From: Zoroaster sp. YZ-2022
Lineage: Eukaryota > Echinodermata > Asteroidea > Forcipulatida > Zoroasteridae
Length of the DNA stretch: 64,000 bases
Direction: 5' to 3'
NCBI GenBank assembly: GCA_029582265.1
Contig: CM055822.1
Location: 39,887,067 to 39,951,066 of the forward strand
Of the stretch, positions 11,496 through 23,730 are shown piece after piece (position 1 is the stretch's first letter; each line of letters starts with the position of its first letter). The translations under genes and the position numbers were made by a program. The notes under the pieces are model-generated. The model was not told the DNA's origin. It was given only the letters and a program-made list of their open reading frames with translations, and made no database searches.

Positions 11496-12482
11496 CCTAC
11501 AGTATATTAGCTCATTATGTGCAATGATGACTTTTCCATCAATGGATTATGTAATTCAACTGATAGTTCTTTTATTAAAACCCTGCTACGTGCCATGACA
11601 CTTATACGAACAGCGCGGTTGCATCGCGATAATTTTTTTAGTAGGTGTGAAGGGGCGCTATAACTTATGTTGTGTTGAACACTACCAACTCCCAATGGTT
11701 TTAACAGATGCCTAGAGGTCCTCTAGATCCTAGACAACAATTTGAAGCAAAAAAAAATGTAAGGGCCCTTTAGGTTGATGTTTATTTTAGTTCTGATAAC
11801 GCTTTTTCCCCTACCCCAAATCTACATAAAATATACCCTATTATGTGTACCCATAGCAGTTATAGGAATAAACATCTCTCATCCTTTGGGTGATGGCTCC
11901 TGCTTGTCTGTAATAATGTTCTGCCACACCATAGTGGATAACTGATAGCCTTTGATAAGCCGCTTAGGAGCTGAAGTCAATGGCCTTGTGTTTACAGATG
12001 GGATTAGGATTTGTACACGGTCCTATGGGACCATGCAGGATTTGTACACGGTCTTATGGGACCATGCTTTTTGCAGTAGGATTTTTTGGATCAAGGGTTC
12101 AAAGCAGGCTAATGGAAATTAACCACGCTATTTGGGTGTACTTCAACAGTGAACTTACGGAATTTGAGAAATTTCGGGTAAAAATCAACGGAGTAATTAG
12201 GTTTTGTTTACAAACCTACTAACAAAATTAGCGCCATGGCACGACGCATTATTTTCATTTATATTGTTTCCAATATTTGTGTTTGCCAGCGCCTTAGGCC
12301 TATGGACATTTACCTTTGTTCGCTATTTCACTGGTAACTTTGTTTGGGGTACATTTCCTGTGTAGAATGGAAGTAAATGAAAATGATTCTTTAACCATCC
12401 AAATAGGAACCGTGATTATTGTGACCAGCAATGAATTATCAAGATACTAAATTACCGGATAATTTTGTAATTAAAAATCGGT
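11496..12482. mobile_element. Private left-arm insertion, long form
   Basis: Begins 'caggcctacagtatat' and ends 'gtaattaaaaatcggtt'. It is absent from the right arm, where the corresponding sequence runs on without it. Its ends are repeated at 12,955-13,286, and the interior (about 11,577-12,245) is missing there. It carries no recognisable protein. The pair looks like a parent element and its internal-deletion derivative. Confidence 0.5.
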
Positions 12483-12954
12483 TGACATACTTACTTAATT
12501 TTATTCTTCGAGATTCTATAGCTAGCGACGAACAGCGGTATTTTATGATTTTTCTGTATAGTAAAAATCCATCGGTTTGGTTTCGGTTTTAAAAAAATGT
12601 CACTAATCGGTTTTGTAGTGAAATAAATTCCAAAATGAAGACCAATCTAAATGCATCTTCACAATTTGTTCGTTAACGACGCAAAGAAATAAACTGAAAC
12701 TTTGGCAGGATGGTTGAAATATGTTCTTATAAAGTATGGATGCATTTGCTAAAATTTACTAAAATGTATACTGCCCCCTTTGTTGTAGCCGTGACTGTAC
12801 ATTTATCATTCGTTTATTTTGTGTCCCCCTTTTGTTGCCGTGTGCCCCACCTTTATCGAGACCCTGAAACCGCCCCTGTTATATTTGGCTTTAAAATATC
12901 CTTACATTATTAAAAGCCTACAGGCCCAGGCCTACTGAGGCCCAGGCCTACGGA

Positions 12955-13286
12955 GGCCCAGGCCTACAGTATATAACCTCATTATGTGCAAATGATGACT
13001 TTTCCATAAATGGATTCTGTAATTCAACTGATAGTTCTTTTATTAATGCATTATTTTCATTTATATTGTTTCCAATATTTGTGTTTGCCAGCGCCTTAGG
13101 CCTATATGGAAATTTACCTTTGTTCGCTATTTCACTGGTAACTTTGTTTGGGGTACATTTCCTGTGTAAAATGGAAGTAAATGAAAATGATTCTTTAACC
13201 ATCCAAATAGGAACCGTGATTATTGTGACCAGCAATGAATTATCAAGATACTAAATTACCGGATAATTTTGTAATTAAAAATCGGT
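12955..13286. mobile_element. Private left-arm insertion, short form
   Basis: Deletion derivative of 11,496-12,482: the first ~85 bp and last ~240 bp match, and the middle ~670 bp is absent. The 95- and 62-codon frames here come from this repeat and have no known domain. Confidence 0.5.
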
Positions 13287-14078
13287 TCACTTACTTACTT
13301 AACTTACATTTCCTGAAATTGAAATTTTATTAGCGCGCAAATTAATATTAGGCTGGAACTTTTATGGTGCAATATTAATGTGATCATTCGGGAGAAATAG
13401 GCAAGTTCGAAAATGCAAGTTAGAGAAAGTAGATTTCACAAATCGTTATAGGAAGACATTTTCAAACAATTGTGTGTTTTATTATCGATTAAACCACGAG
13501 GGAAACTTATTAGGTACCTTTTTGATTTTAGAGATAAAAGCCACAACACAGTGGAAGTTTTTCGTTGTGGCTGTAATTGTTTGCATCTATATTATGTTGT
13601 TGTTTGCGCTTTTATTGTCACGTTATTTATACAATATATTATTCTGACTTGTGCTCAATGTTGTAGTAATAAGCTCATGTGCAAAAATAATTATTTTCTC
13701 TTTGCTAATTCTAGAAAATGCTATAACAAATCAAAGGAAAATCATTGTGTAATTGATTTGTTCTATAATTCTAAAATATAGTTAATAATTGCAGTTTTGA
13801 AGGGAAATAAGTGTTATTTTAATATAAATTAATCAGTTTGCATTTTTGCCAATCTCAGGTAAGCACGGTTAGCACGTAAGCTATTGTGTTCTAATGTGTG
13901 AAAAAATTACAGACGGATGTAAATGAAAACAATTAAATTAGGCCCAAAGTATACTGCAGAAAATAGCTGCCCTGTACAGCTCAACATTGCATTATCCACT
14001 TTGCTACCACTCACTATAGCCAACACTGATCTGATCAGAATCAGTCATTTTCATCCAATTCAAATATTTATCAAACAA

Positions 14079-14081
<3 letters not shown>

Positions 14082-14118
<37 letters not shown>
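14082..14118. repeat. (AT)n microsatellite
   Basis: About 18 AT units; much shorter or absent at the matching right-arm position (about 41,625). Confidence 0.9.
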
Positions 14119-14119
<1 letters not shown>

Positions 14120-17100
14120 TTGTAATTATAGTCGGGCCTACAGCCTGATAATTTGTATTATTTCTTTTCACCATTTGTTGTACATTTTAATTTGGTTATG
14201 CAGATTGCAGCGGACAATGGTTATTTGTTATGGGACAATGGCTTGTTTATTCATGCTGCAAGAGTAGGTGCAGACACCAGTTTGACTGATTTCAAGTTAT
14301 TTTTGTATGATGGGGAAGGCATATTCACTTTAGAACCCACATGTTTGAAGTGGGGGATTTAAAAAAATAACCCATTCCACCCTCTAACTGGCAACACCAC
14401 TGTATATTAGAATTATGGCAAAACTTGAATATCCGTGGTATGGGAAAACATATTTGATTCAATAAATCTACCGTATGTCATATTGCAAATTATTTTGTTA
14501 ATTGTAACCCAAACCCTTCCAACTATGGAACTTAAAACATTTATAATCAAAATGTCAACCTTGGTGGGATTTTAAATCAGACCGAATAAATAATTATGCA
14601 CATTAATTCCTTTCTCCATATTTTATTGAACTAACAACCCAGCATAGTGTGCATATATGTGGCTGTATTAGAGGCGAGTCCGAGGACGGAGGTACAACCG
14701 TGGCAGTCGAGTTGACACCCCTGTACGACACGGCCGAGGAGAGGGCGAAAAGACTCAGCCGTAAGCGAGTATGCACAAAACAAATTACGGATTATCAACA
14801 CTTGTAATTGAGCACATGTAGCTGAAACGGCACGTTTACCCCTCCTTCATGTTAAACTATTTTAAATAACTAGTCAGAAAGTACTAATGACAAAAAACAA
14901 ACAAAAAACTAATAAACATTGAAGAAAAGAGATAATAAAGGGTCCGCTTTACTTGAGATTAAAATAAATATATTTATTGAGATATTGAGATAAAGTCCTA
15001 TACATAATTTAAAATTATTAATTAAAAATAAATAATTTAAATTAAATGTTACGAAGGCCGTGCTTACAATATGGTATCTATTTGGAACTTTCTAAAGTCT
15101 TACCAGGTATAACATTTTGATCTGTATGTGATGGTATCACATATATACTCTTAATTTTTTTTTAGTAAATATGTATAAATCTCATAAGGGTATGTTCACA
15201 CTACGGAAAATCTCCGTATTGGACACGAGTCTGACCCGTGTATTCTGTACAGACCTTTTCACACGACAACATTATTTTCAACACGGCGTTGACCTGTGTT
15301 AGAGCGCTCGATCCGGGTCCAAACCAACCCTGCTCGGGAGGTGTGTTGAGAGCTCTCGACCCGTGCAGAGAATTCCAATCAGTTACAAGTGAAGCGCAAA
15401 TGTTGGGTGCAAGTGTGAACGCAAAGCATAATTGTTGACCCGTGTTGAAACTAACACCGAGTCGACACGGATTGGATCAGTGTAGATTTTGACATGGGTT
15501 TAAAGTTGATCGTGTGAAAAGGCCTTTAGGAGTTATAATAACTGTTGGTTCTGAAGAACCGGTGGTGAGAAACTCGACGTTTCCATCAGTATACTCTGAT
15601 CATCTTAAGGAGAATGCCTGACTCTAGGGGTAGGAACTCCTGAGATATGGTTTACATGGTGCTACGTTGTGACAGATCTTTTGCAAATAGAGTCCATATA
15701 GTTTCTCATCTGTACCGTCATTAAAATTCTACCCTTGCATACAAGTAATGCAAATAAAATATAACCAGATGGTAAAATGTGAAGTCATTTCAACATAAGC
15801 TATGTCTCCTTCACATTGAGTGGTTCCAACGTTATTCTGCTAACATACATTAATTACGAAATAAATCGTGAAGTGTTATAGTTGAGCGTGAATGGTTTTG
15901 CAAAAGATCTCAGTAATCAAAAAATGTTTGTCAAACAATATGAAACAGATAAAACCAAAATATACACATTCTGCATTTACATTTAGCTGGTAACCAACAC
16001 GACCTGATAAGTAAACATTTCTGCAAAACAAAAGGAACTTTTTTCTGCATGGCAGAAATTGTCCTCTTAAACAATAACCATGAATGTGATTATTATTTTG
16101 TTTCCGTTTTTTAAATAAAAAATATATAATCACCTTCCTAAAAGCTATGAAACCATTCAGAAAACGCACTTCCAAACAGTCACTAGTGCGTGTGAACTGA
16201 TGGATCACAAAACTGTAGGCAACCCCAGCAATGACCCTTCGAGTATCGGTATACTTATGCCATTAATACATGTACCACTGCTTAATACGTTGCATTTCAA
16301 CCCTCTAGTGTTAGAGAAATACATGTATGTCATAACAATTACATGTGGAAGTTTCATCTCAATAAGTGGTAACGTTTTGCAGAAAACGATGAAAAACTGT
16401 TACATGTTACATGCAAAATGATGACAAAAGGCAACGTTCTGTAAATTCGACATGATACCCGTGTTCTCTATTAAGATGAAAGAACTTCGAACGGAATAAC
16501 TTCTTAGGATGACTGACCCTTGTACCAACTTAACATTAAGTTTCTAGGTAATAATTAGCCAATCTGATAATCTAGTAATGACTAATGTTATACACTACAA
16601 AAACTGTGATGTTACAAACTACACAAGTGGTGTTCATATTGGGCTACTTTCTTTGAATGCCTCTTTACAAATCAATCATTTACCCTTTCTTTTGTGTACA
16701 GATCATTATGTATTTTTGTAGGGAAAAACATTAATAAAACATTATTTTTCAATAAAACATAATCAAACTATAGAAAAACAAGCTTCAAAAACCTTTTAGA
16801 ATGTTTCGGTGAGTAATTTATTTTCATTCTATGAAGGAAATGAAAGAGTATACCAGTTAAATGTACGGTTTTTGGATAGATAATTCAGAATAACAAAATG
16901 ATTGAATTGTAATTAAAAACTTACTTGGTCTCAAGCTGATAATGATATCAATCTTCACAAGAAATAATTTTGTCTGAGGTATTTTCTTTTTATAACAGAA
17001 GTTAACCAATTTCCAGTTCAAAATTAGGAAAGGGTATATTCTATCCTAAATTCCACTTTATATTGAAATTCAACAAATCTGAATGTATTTTCACTTAAAG

Positions 17101-17237
17101 ATGGGCTCTAAGGTCAACATTTCATTTTCCAATAGATAGATTCCCTAAGAAAGTGGAAAAATATTACAAGTCTCTTATCTCACATTAAAACGGTGTAAAA
17201 TGCCATTGTATTTGATACCCTTCCAGTGCGAAATGTG

Positions 17238-18608
17238 TTAACATCCAAAAACATCTGCATGATATTCAATCAAAACGACGTTGAATTTGACTTTTTGACG
17301 AACAAAAAATTCCTGTATGCAATGTACAGACCCATTTTTTGTTGACATCCAATGCCGTTTCAAATTTCGTACTGAAAGAGTATCAGTGTTCGTATTGGGT
17401 AATGACGAGGCATTGTCCAATATGAACACCAACGAAATAATACGAAATAAAGGAACTATACATGTCTACATCTGCAATTGGTAAATTAAGCAGTCTACGT
17501 TTTGCTTAATAATGAAATGCATATTCCCTAAGGCCTTTTGAACATAAAAGTAGATCATTTCATATGACTTAATAATATGTCATTATTATTGAAGAGAAAA
17601 TCAGACTAATTGATTTCCCCACAGAACATTATTTTATTTCATTGTCGTGTATAGCAACAAACGAACGCACTTAAGAATGATCATGAGGCTTAAAAAAAGG
17701 ATCTCCGGTTTCTGGTCATCGGTCAGCTTTTTGTTTTTGCTAACGAGAAAATACGTGATATATGTGCACGCGGGGACAAAATTTCCCATATACAAAGTAT
17801 GGTGGCTAATAGAGGCCTCGCAAATTGGGCAAACGTTCATACCCCTATGTGTAAAAAGTCGTTTCCAATCGATCTAGCAATTTCGGCTGCAATTGGACAT
17901 CGTTTAATAGCCAAACAAAGTATTAAATAAAAATAAAAAAATAAAATAAAAAATGCTAACGCGTGGGTCTGACCAGAAATTGGAGAGCAGTGGTTTGGCC
18001 TAATAAGACATTTCATAGCTTGTAAGTAGCGTGCAAACGCATCCCCGTGGTATAACATATCCAGATCTTTGGCAAAAATCCTAGCGGGATGTGTGGAGGA
18101 GGGAGGGGGACTGTCAGTATTACTTGGTTTATCTCAGTCAGGCAGAGTGTATACAATATTGTACTGTTGTCTAACAGCGCACTTCGAATTTTTGCCTTAC
18201 TTCTGTTCACTATTGTACAAAAACTCACTGGTGAATATAATTGAAAGTTCTCCAGTTAAATGTTGGCATCAAGTATTAAATAAACTTTGCTTTTTTTAAT
18301 AATTCAGAAGGATTTTAATACCAGTGTGCTGAAAACATCAACCAAAAAAATCACAATTTTCTCCTTCTGAACAAAATGTTTAAATACAAATACTAAGAAG
18401 AGTGTTTAATCCCCTGATCTATCTACCAAGAGAAGGTATTTGTTCAGTAAATCTAGGTAAGGTACAAAATACTGGTAATTCAAAAATATTAATGTAAACT
18501 TACTTAGTGTAAAGTTGACGGTAATAATCTTCTCTATACAATAATTTTGTCTGCATGCGGTTTCTCCATTGTAAAGAAGAATCTTTACTAAATTCCACAT
18601 CAGAATGA
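17238..18608 (-). other. Possible unrecognised exons conserved in both arms
   Basis: Three stretches read as plausible coding on the minus strand: about 18,504-18,608 (..FSKDSSLQWRNRM..REDYYRQLYT), about 17,990-18,080 (IFAKDLDMLYHGDAFARYLQ.., after a pyrimidine-rich acceptor) and 17,238-17,372 (NLKRHWMSTKNGSVHC.., ending in a stop, after TCTTTCAG). Right-arm counterparts are near 37,065-37,165, 37,595-37,680 and 38,330-38,470. The two copies have different defects: the left lacks the acceptor AG of the first stretch, while the right has a stop there and a one-base deletion in the last. I do not recognise a family, and they may not belong to one gene. Confidence 0.2.
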
Positions 18609-19478
18609 GTACAATAAATCTCAATACATTTTCACTATTTACTCAGTAAGTGATACAATTAGCTTGTTGATACAAACATAATAAGTAATCATTAAAATTA
18701 CCAAAAATATAACATACACAAGCTTTCTGGAAAAAAAGAGAGTAATTAAGTTTACTACTGAGCTGAAATATTCACAGGATGGTTGCTTAATGTTTTTTTT
18801 AATTCAAAGACAGTAAAGCAATTCTCATAGAAGCAGTTTTGCCAACATTAACAATGCGGTATATTCCTATTATAAGCTTATCACAAGTTTTAGCATTTAT
18901 GAATTACTGATGCTGTGGTGTTGGAGGCCATCTGCCTGCAGTAGCATGAACGGCTGATGATCATGATGCCGTGGTGTGGACCATTAAACGCGAAACATGA
19001 AGTTGAATTAATCTAAATTTTAACATGCACAACGTAAAATACTCCTCACAACATAGAATGTGGGATTATTTTACGGCTACAGGGGTGAATCCAGAATTAT
19101 AGAGGGGCACCTCACAAAAAGTGCGATGTATTAAATGTTTCACGTTTCACAGTATTGTATATTAATCATACGTGATTGGAAGTTTGTGACCAAGCTCCAC
19201 TAAATTCAGCATTTTCCTATATTCAATTTCCTCTATTCTCTCTTTTGATGGGATGGCATTATATTCCACCTTCTGGATACGCCACTGTGTTACTCTAATC
19301 ATTCTATCTATACAAATTAATGATTTATAAGTCTCACATTGTTACTATTGAAAGCAAATTATCAGAGAAATTAAAAACAATTTGAAAAAGGCTTAGGTCT
19401 GTTACCTGTATAATAATTTAGCTGAACACAGATTCTCTGAGACCAGAAATATCCTGTACTATGGTCATTAGGCGTACC

Positions 19479-21022
19479 TCATTCGGTATCAACGTGGATG
19501 GTCAAGTAATCCGCACTGCCTATCGTTCCATCTGCAAATAAAATGAAATAAAAATACAATAAAGCTAAATTTATGCATTTTTATTTCATCTCAACATTGA
19601 TATACCAATGCAAGAAAAAAAAGTAAACATCTCAGAGGAGCTGAAGGTGGGAATTAAGATTCCTCTTGACACATGATACATCGTAGGGGAAACATGTACC
19701 AGGCGAGGAATTCCAAAGAGATACAGCACTCTGTAATGACACAGGTTTAATCTTACCCGATTCGTGAATATCATAGCCCTCTAGCCGTGGAAATATCGAT
19801 GGGTCCCGTCACAAATAAATGTTCACACTTTCTTTACTGTGAATTATTTATACAAATACACCACTTCAAAGTATTTGTATCCTTTGAACTTATCAATGTT
19901 CAAATGAAAACAAAAAACAAATCAGAAATTACTGGTAAAACACGGGCGATACATCTTCAAAATTCAACCATTTGGTTATTTTTTAATTATCAATCCCATA
20001 TCTTACCTTTAACAAGATTCGGTCCCTTTAGTTTGACTTTCTACCGTTTTTATGAGGGGAAAAGTGTACTGAAAAATAGAAATCATAGATGAAATATACC
20101 CAGACAAAGTGTTTCCATAACGGTCGATGCTGTCTGGGTTCATAAAATCTTACAATGATGAGCAAAATTGTTGGCACTCCGTCGCACTGATATCGGTCCC
20201 TGAAGGAATGCATATAAAATGGGCAGGCTGAATGTCTCTGTGTATAACATTGCAACACGTGGTTTATGAGAGTAGTAATATGGCATACGGTATAATAGAG
20301 ATCAGTATACAGTAACATCAATTGCTGAGAAGTCTCAAAATGTTTTCGAAGAAATTCTGGATTTTCCTCAACATTGAAGATCGGTTGCCCACTACTGCAG
20401 AAATCATGAAGGCTTATTTTCGACGTAAAGAGAAGGACACACTTCCCGGTAACATTAGCCATATTTCTCATATGAACTAAGACACGCTGCTGACGTTTAG
20501 TTTGGCCCTGCGCTACAAAAATGGACTCCCATTCGATGTGTGTATCGCCTGTGTTTTCGCTGTTTTTAAGCCAATTTTTGATAATTCTCTTTTACATCGG
20601 GACATTGGTTTTTACCTGAGGAAAATAACACATTAATCAAAATAATCATAAGAAGTAGGGTTTTACAGTAAATATATCCCAACATTTATTTAATGTATGG
20701 TGGGTCGTCCCTTCATAAATTCTTCATCGATAATCTGGAATATATAGATGTTTCAATTTAAAAAATCCCAAAATGAATGCAACATTTTCAGAACATTTCC
20801 GGTAAAACAGCGGGAACACAGGCGATACAGTTTTGCTATGTTACTTTACCATTTACAGCATCGTTCCAGTTGACTGCGCCTGTGGCTGTGCTGTATAGTA
20901 TGGCAGGTAGTATGTTGCGAAATGCCCTTTCCCATGGGCAACCTGCTTTTTCAACCACAACCAGCCACCCAAAGTCTGTGGGACAACTGTCATATGATTT
21001 ATTGACGAAGAAACGTCGTATG
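19479..21022 (-). pseudogene. Left copy of the unnamed RRFF/GWLVV/CPWE-domain gene, 5'-truncated
   Basis: Two exons are clear on the minus strand. The domain exon 21,022-20,850 (173 nt, TTTCAG before, GTAAAG after) encodes RRFFVNKSYDSC, DFGWLVVVEKAGCPWE and PAILYSTATGAVNW. The last exon 19,531-19,479 (after TTTGCAG) encodes GTIGSADYLTIHVDTE and a stop. The exon phases agree (1, then 2 nt), so the frame runs to the end of the domain. Signal-peptide and first domain exons, present in the other arm at 33,898-34,351, are missing because the arm ends in the intron at 21,353 against a Helitron array. They could lie in the nearby N gap. Function unknown; the cysteine spacing suggests an extracellular protein. 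Confidence 0.6.
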
Positions 21023-21353
21023 CTGAAATGTTTTTACGAAAAGAGGAAAAAAAAGAAATGTTGGTTCAAGTTCCGAATTAGCTGTACTTAAATCGTTTAT
21101 TGGGAAAGGGGAATTGGCCCTCAATGATATACCCCGCCCTACTTCTCCTCCCCCCCCCCCCCCATTTTGTGTTGCCATGACGTATACAAAATACAGAGAC
21201 AACCAAAATTAAACGCCTATCCCCTCCCAGTTGAGTAATTTCAGGGAAATCTGATACCACTTTCAATAACTGATTTCTGGATCTACCGGTACCAAAAATG
21301 TTGGATGTTTCCGTTGGAGCTCGGCAGTTTTGGGAAGAGTTGTGTATGAAATG

Positions 21354-22765
21354 TTTTTTAGGTGTTCGGGTATGTGCCCAAAACACCTATTGTTTTTGTT
21401 CGTTTTTTTTTTTACTTCTTCTTCTTCTCCCCTGCGACTGTCCGGTAGAAAAAACATGCTTGCAAACTTCACATGAACTTGAAACTTGGCATGTTCTTAG
21501 AACTTAACAAGTAGACGAAAGAGGAGTTGTAACGTCATGATTAGGTCATCAGATATCGAATTACGATAAATCAAAGTTTAATATTTAAACAAAACATATC
21601 TGAACGACCACACAAAATAAATTCACAATTCTTTCACCATTGTACAGATCGTTAATTGTCAAAAAAATATTTACAAAAAGGTGACCCCGAATTTGACCTT
21701 TACTTCCTGTCCAAACAGGAAGTCAAAGTTTAATATTTAAACAAACTCATATCTCAACAACCACAAGAGGTAAATTCACAATTTTTGCACCATTGTACAG
21801 ATCGTTAATTGTCAAAAAATATTTACAAAAAGGTGACCCCAATTTGACCTTTACTTCCTGTCCAAACCGGAAGTCAAAATTTAATATTTAAAAATCATAT
21901 CTCAACAACCACAAGAGATAAATTCACAATTCTTTCACCATTGTACAGATCGTTAATGGTCACAAAATATTTACAAAAAGGTGTCCCCAATTTGACCTTT
22001 ACTTCCTGTCCAAACAGGAAGTCAAAGTTTAATATTTAAAAAAAATCATATCTCAACAACCACAAGAGGTAAATTCACAATTCCTGCACCATTGTACAGA
22101 TCGTTAATTGTCAAAAATATTTACAAAAAGGTGACCCCAATTTGACCTTTACTTCCTGTCCAAACCGGAAGTCAAAGTTTAATATTTAAAAAAATCATCC
22201 ACAGGAGGTAAATTCACAATCTTTGCACCATTGTACAGATCGTTAATTGTCAAAACAATTTTACACAAAGGTGACCCAATTTGAACTTTACTTCCTGTCC
22301 AAACCGGAAGTCAAAGTATAATATTTGAAACAAAATCTTCCACAAGAGGTAAATTCACAATCTTTGCACCATTGTACAGATCGTTAATTGTCACAAAATA
22401 TTTAAGCATTGACCATAAATATTTGACCATTACTTCCTGTCCAAACCGGAAGTCAAAGTTTAATATTTAAAAAAATCATCCACAAGAGGTAAATTCACAA
22501 TCTTTGCACCATTGTACAGATCGTTAATTGTCAAAACAATTTTACACAAAGGTGACCCAATTTGACCTTTACTTCCTATCCAAACCGGAAGTCAAAGTTT
22601 AATATTCAAAACAAAATCTTCCACAAGAGGTAAATTCACAATCTTTGCACCATTGTACACATCGTTAATTATCACAAAATATTTAAACAAAGTTGACCCC
22701 AATTTGACCTTTACACCCTCCCGAACACCTAGAGTTTGTGTCAAGACAAACTCTGAATCTCTAGT
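21354..22765 (+). mobile_element. Helitron-derived copy with internal satellite (array A)
   Basis: Starts near 'aggtgttcgggtatgtgccc', passes a short CTT tract and a conserved leader ('aacttcacatgaacttgaaa'), then about seven units of 139-150 bp (ACTTCCTGTCC marks at about 21,703, 21,852, 22,001, 22,151, 22,290, 22,430, 22,571). It ends with a perfect 9-bp hairpin (AGAGTTTGT/ACAAACTCT, 22,731-22,754) six bases before CTAG (22,761-22,764) and T. Helitron-derived repeats with internal minisatellites are known in molluscs and insects. No Rep or helicase coding is present. Confidence 0.6.
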
Positions 22766-22856
22766 TAGGTGTTCGAGCGCGCAGCGCGAACACCTATTGT
22801 TTTTGTACTGTTTTTTTTTTTTACTCCCCTTTCGTGGGGTTTCCCAAAGGCCCGTC
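22766..22856 (+). mobile_element. Start of a further Helitron-like copy, cut by the gap
   Basis: Directly after the previous terminus comes a perfect inverted repeat (GGTGTTCG...CGAACACC, about 22,768-22,793, GC-rich loop) and the same 'cacctattgtttttgt' leader and T-run seen at 21,380. The sequence then enters the N run. Confidence 0.45.
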
Positions 22857-23356
22857 NNNNNNNNNNNNNNNNNNNNNNNNNNNNNNNNNNNNNNNNNNNN
22901 NNNNNNNNNNNNNNNNNNNNNNNNNNNNNNNNNNNNNNNNNNNNNNNNNNNNNNNNNNNNNNNNNNNNNNNNNNNNNNNNNNNNNNNNNNNNNNNNNNNN
23001 NNNNNNNNNNNNNNNNNNNNNNNNNNNNNNNNNNNNNNNNNNNNNNNNNNNNNNNNNNNNNNNNNNNNNNNNNNNNNNNNNNNNNNNNNNNNNNNNNNNN
23101 NNNNNNNNNNNNNNNNNNNNNNNNNNNNNNNNNNNNNNNNNNNNNNNNNNNNNNNNNNNNNNNNNNNNNNNNNNNNNNNNNNNNNNNNNNNNNNNNNNNN
23201 NNNNNNNNNNNNNNNNNNNNNNNNNNNNNNNNNNNNNNNNNNNNNNNNNNNNNNNNNNNNNNNNNNNNNNNNNNNNNNNNNNNNNNNNNNNNNNNNNNNN
23301 NNNNNNNNNNNNNNNNNNNNNNNNNNNNNNNNNNNNNNNNNNNNNNNNNNNNNNNN
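22857..23356. other. Assembly gap, 500 N
   Basis: Exactly 500 unknown bases, a conventional placeholder size. Everything left of it (including the left arm) and right of it (including the LINE and right arm) may be separate contigs. Frames spanning it have no meaning. Confidence 1.
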
Positions 23357-23730
23357 AATTAATTTCCCTTTTAATTTTTTAATTCTTGTGAAATGAGTTA
23401 CCATAAATGCTTGCCAATGGTCCAGTGTAGTGGCACACGAAGTAACGATTTTTACACATTTTAAGGTCATATCTCATAGCTTCAATTTGATGTATAAGTT
23501 GACAAATTTGTTATTTTTCATAATCATGAGGTCATAATTCATAAGTTCAAATTCAACACATTCTAACGCAAAATTGATATGTCTTTTGAATATGAAATTG
23601 ATATTGTTATTATAAAGATGATAAACCCTTGCACAATATGATATTGACATCATCGATGATAATTTGATTGAACCGGAAGTTGACTCGAACACCGTGTGTT
23701 TGTTCTAACACAACACTTAAGCTCTAGTTT
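23357..23730 (+). mobile_element. Helitron-like 3' end region
   Basis: The last ~180 bp match 47,190-47,370 (shared 'catcatcgatgataatttga' and ACCGGAAGTTGAC words). It ends in an imperfect hairpin and CTAG (23,724-23,727). The (CTT)n tract begins three bases later. Confidence 0.55.

Larger units (their letters stand above)
9840..21353. repeat. Left arm of a giant inverted duplication
   Basis: This arm is the reverse complement of 34,367-44,570. Anchors seen on both sides: 10,749-11,144 with 43,690-44,085; 12,520-12,920 with 42,330-42,740; 15,200-15,520 with 40,160-40,540; 17,240-18,240 with 37,430-38,460; 18,418-18,660 with 37,020-37,260; 19,480-21,340 with 34,370-36,290. Identity by eye is about 97% near 18,500 and about 92% near 20,600. 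Private insertions include a SINE (10,040-10,418) and two related segments (11,496-12,482 and 12,955-13,286). The outer edge is the TTAA at the piggyBac end; the inner edge abuts a Helitron-derived array. Stretches between listed features hold no gene I can support. Confidence 0.9.

Noticed and set aside
20777..21091. 104-codon plus frame and its 85-codon counterpart at 34,648-34,905
   Set aside because: Antisense shadows of the domain exon.
22592..23470. Frames of 180-290 residues made mostly of X
   Set aside because: They read across 500 unknown bases.
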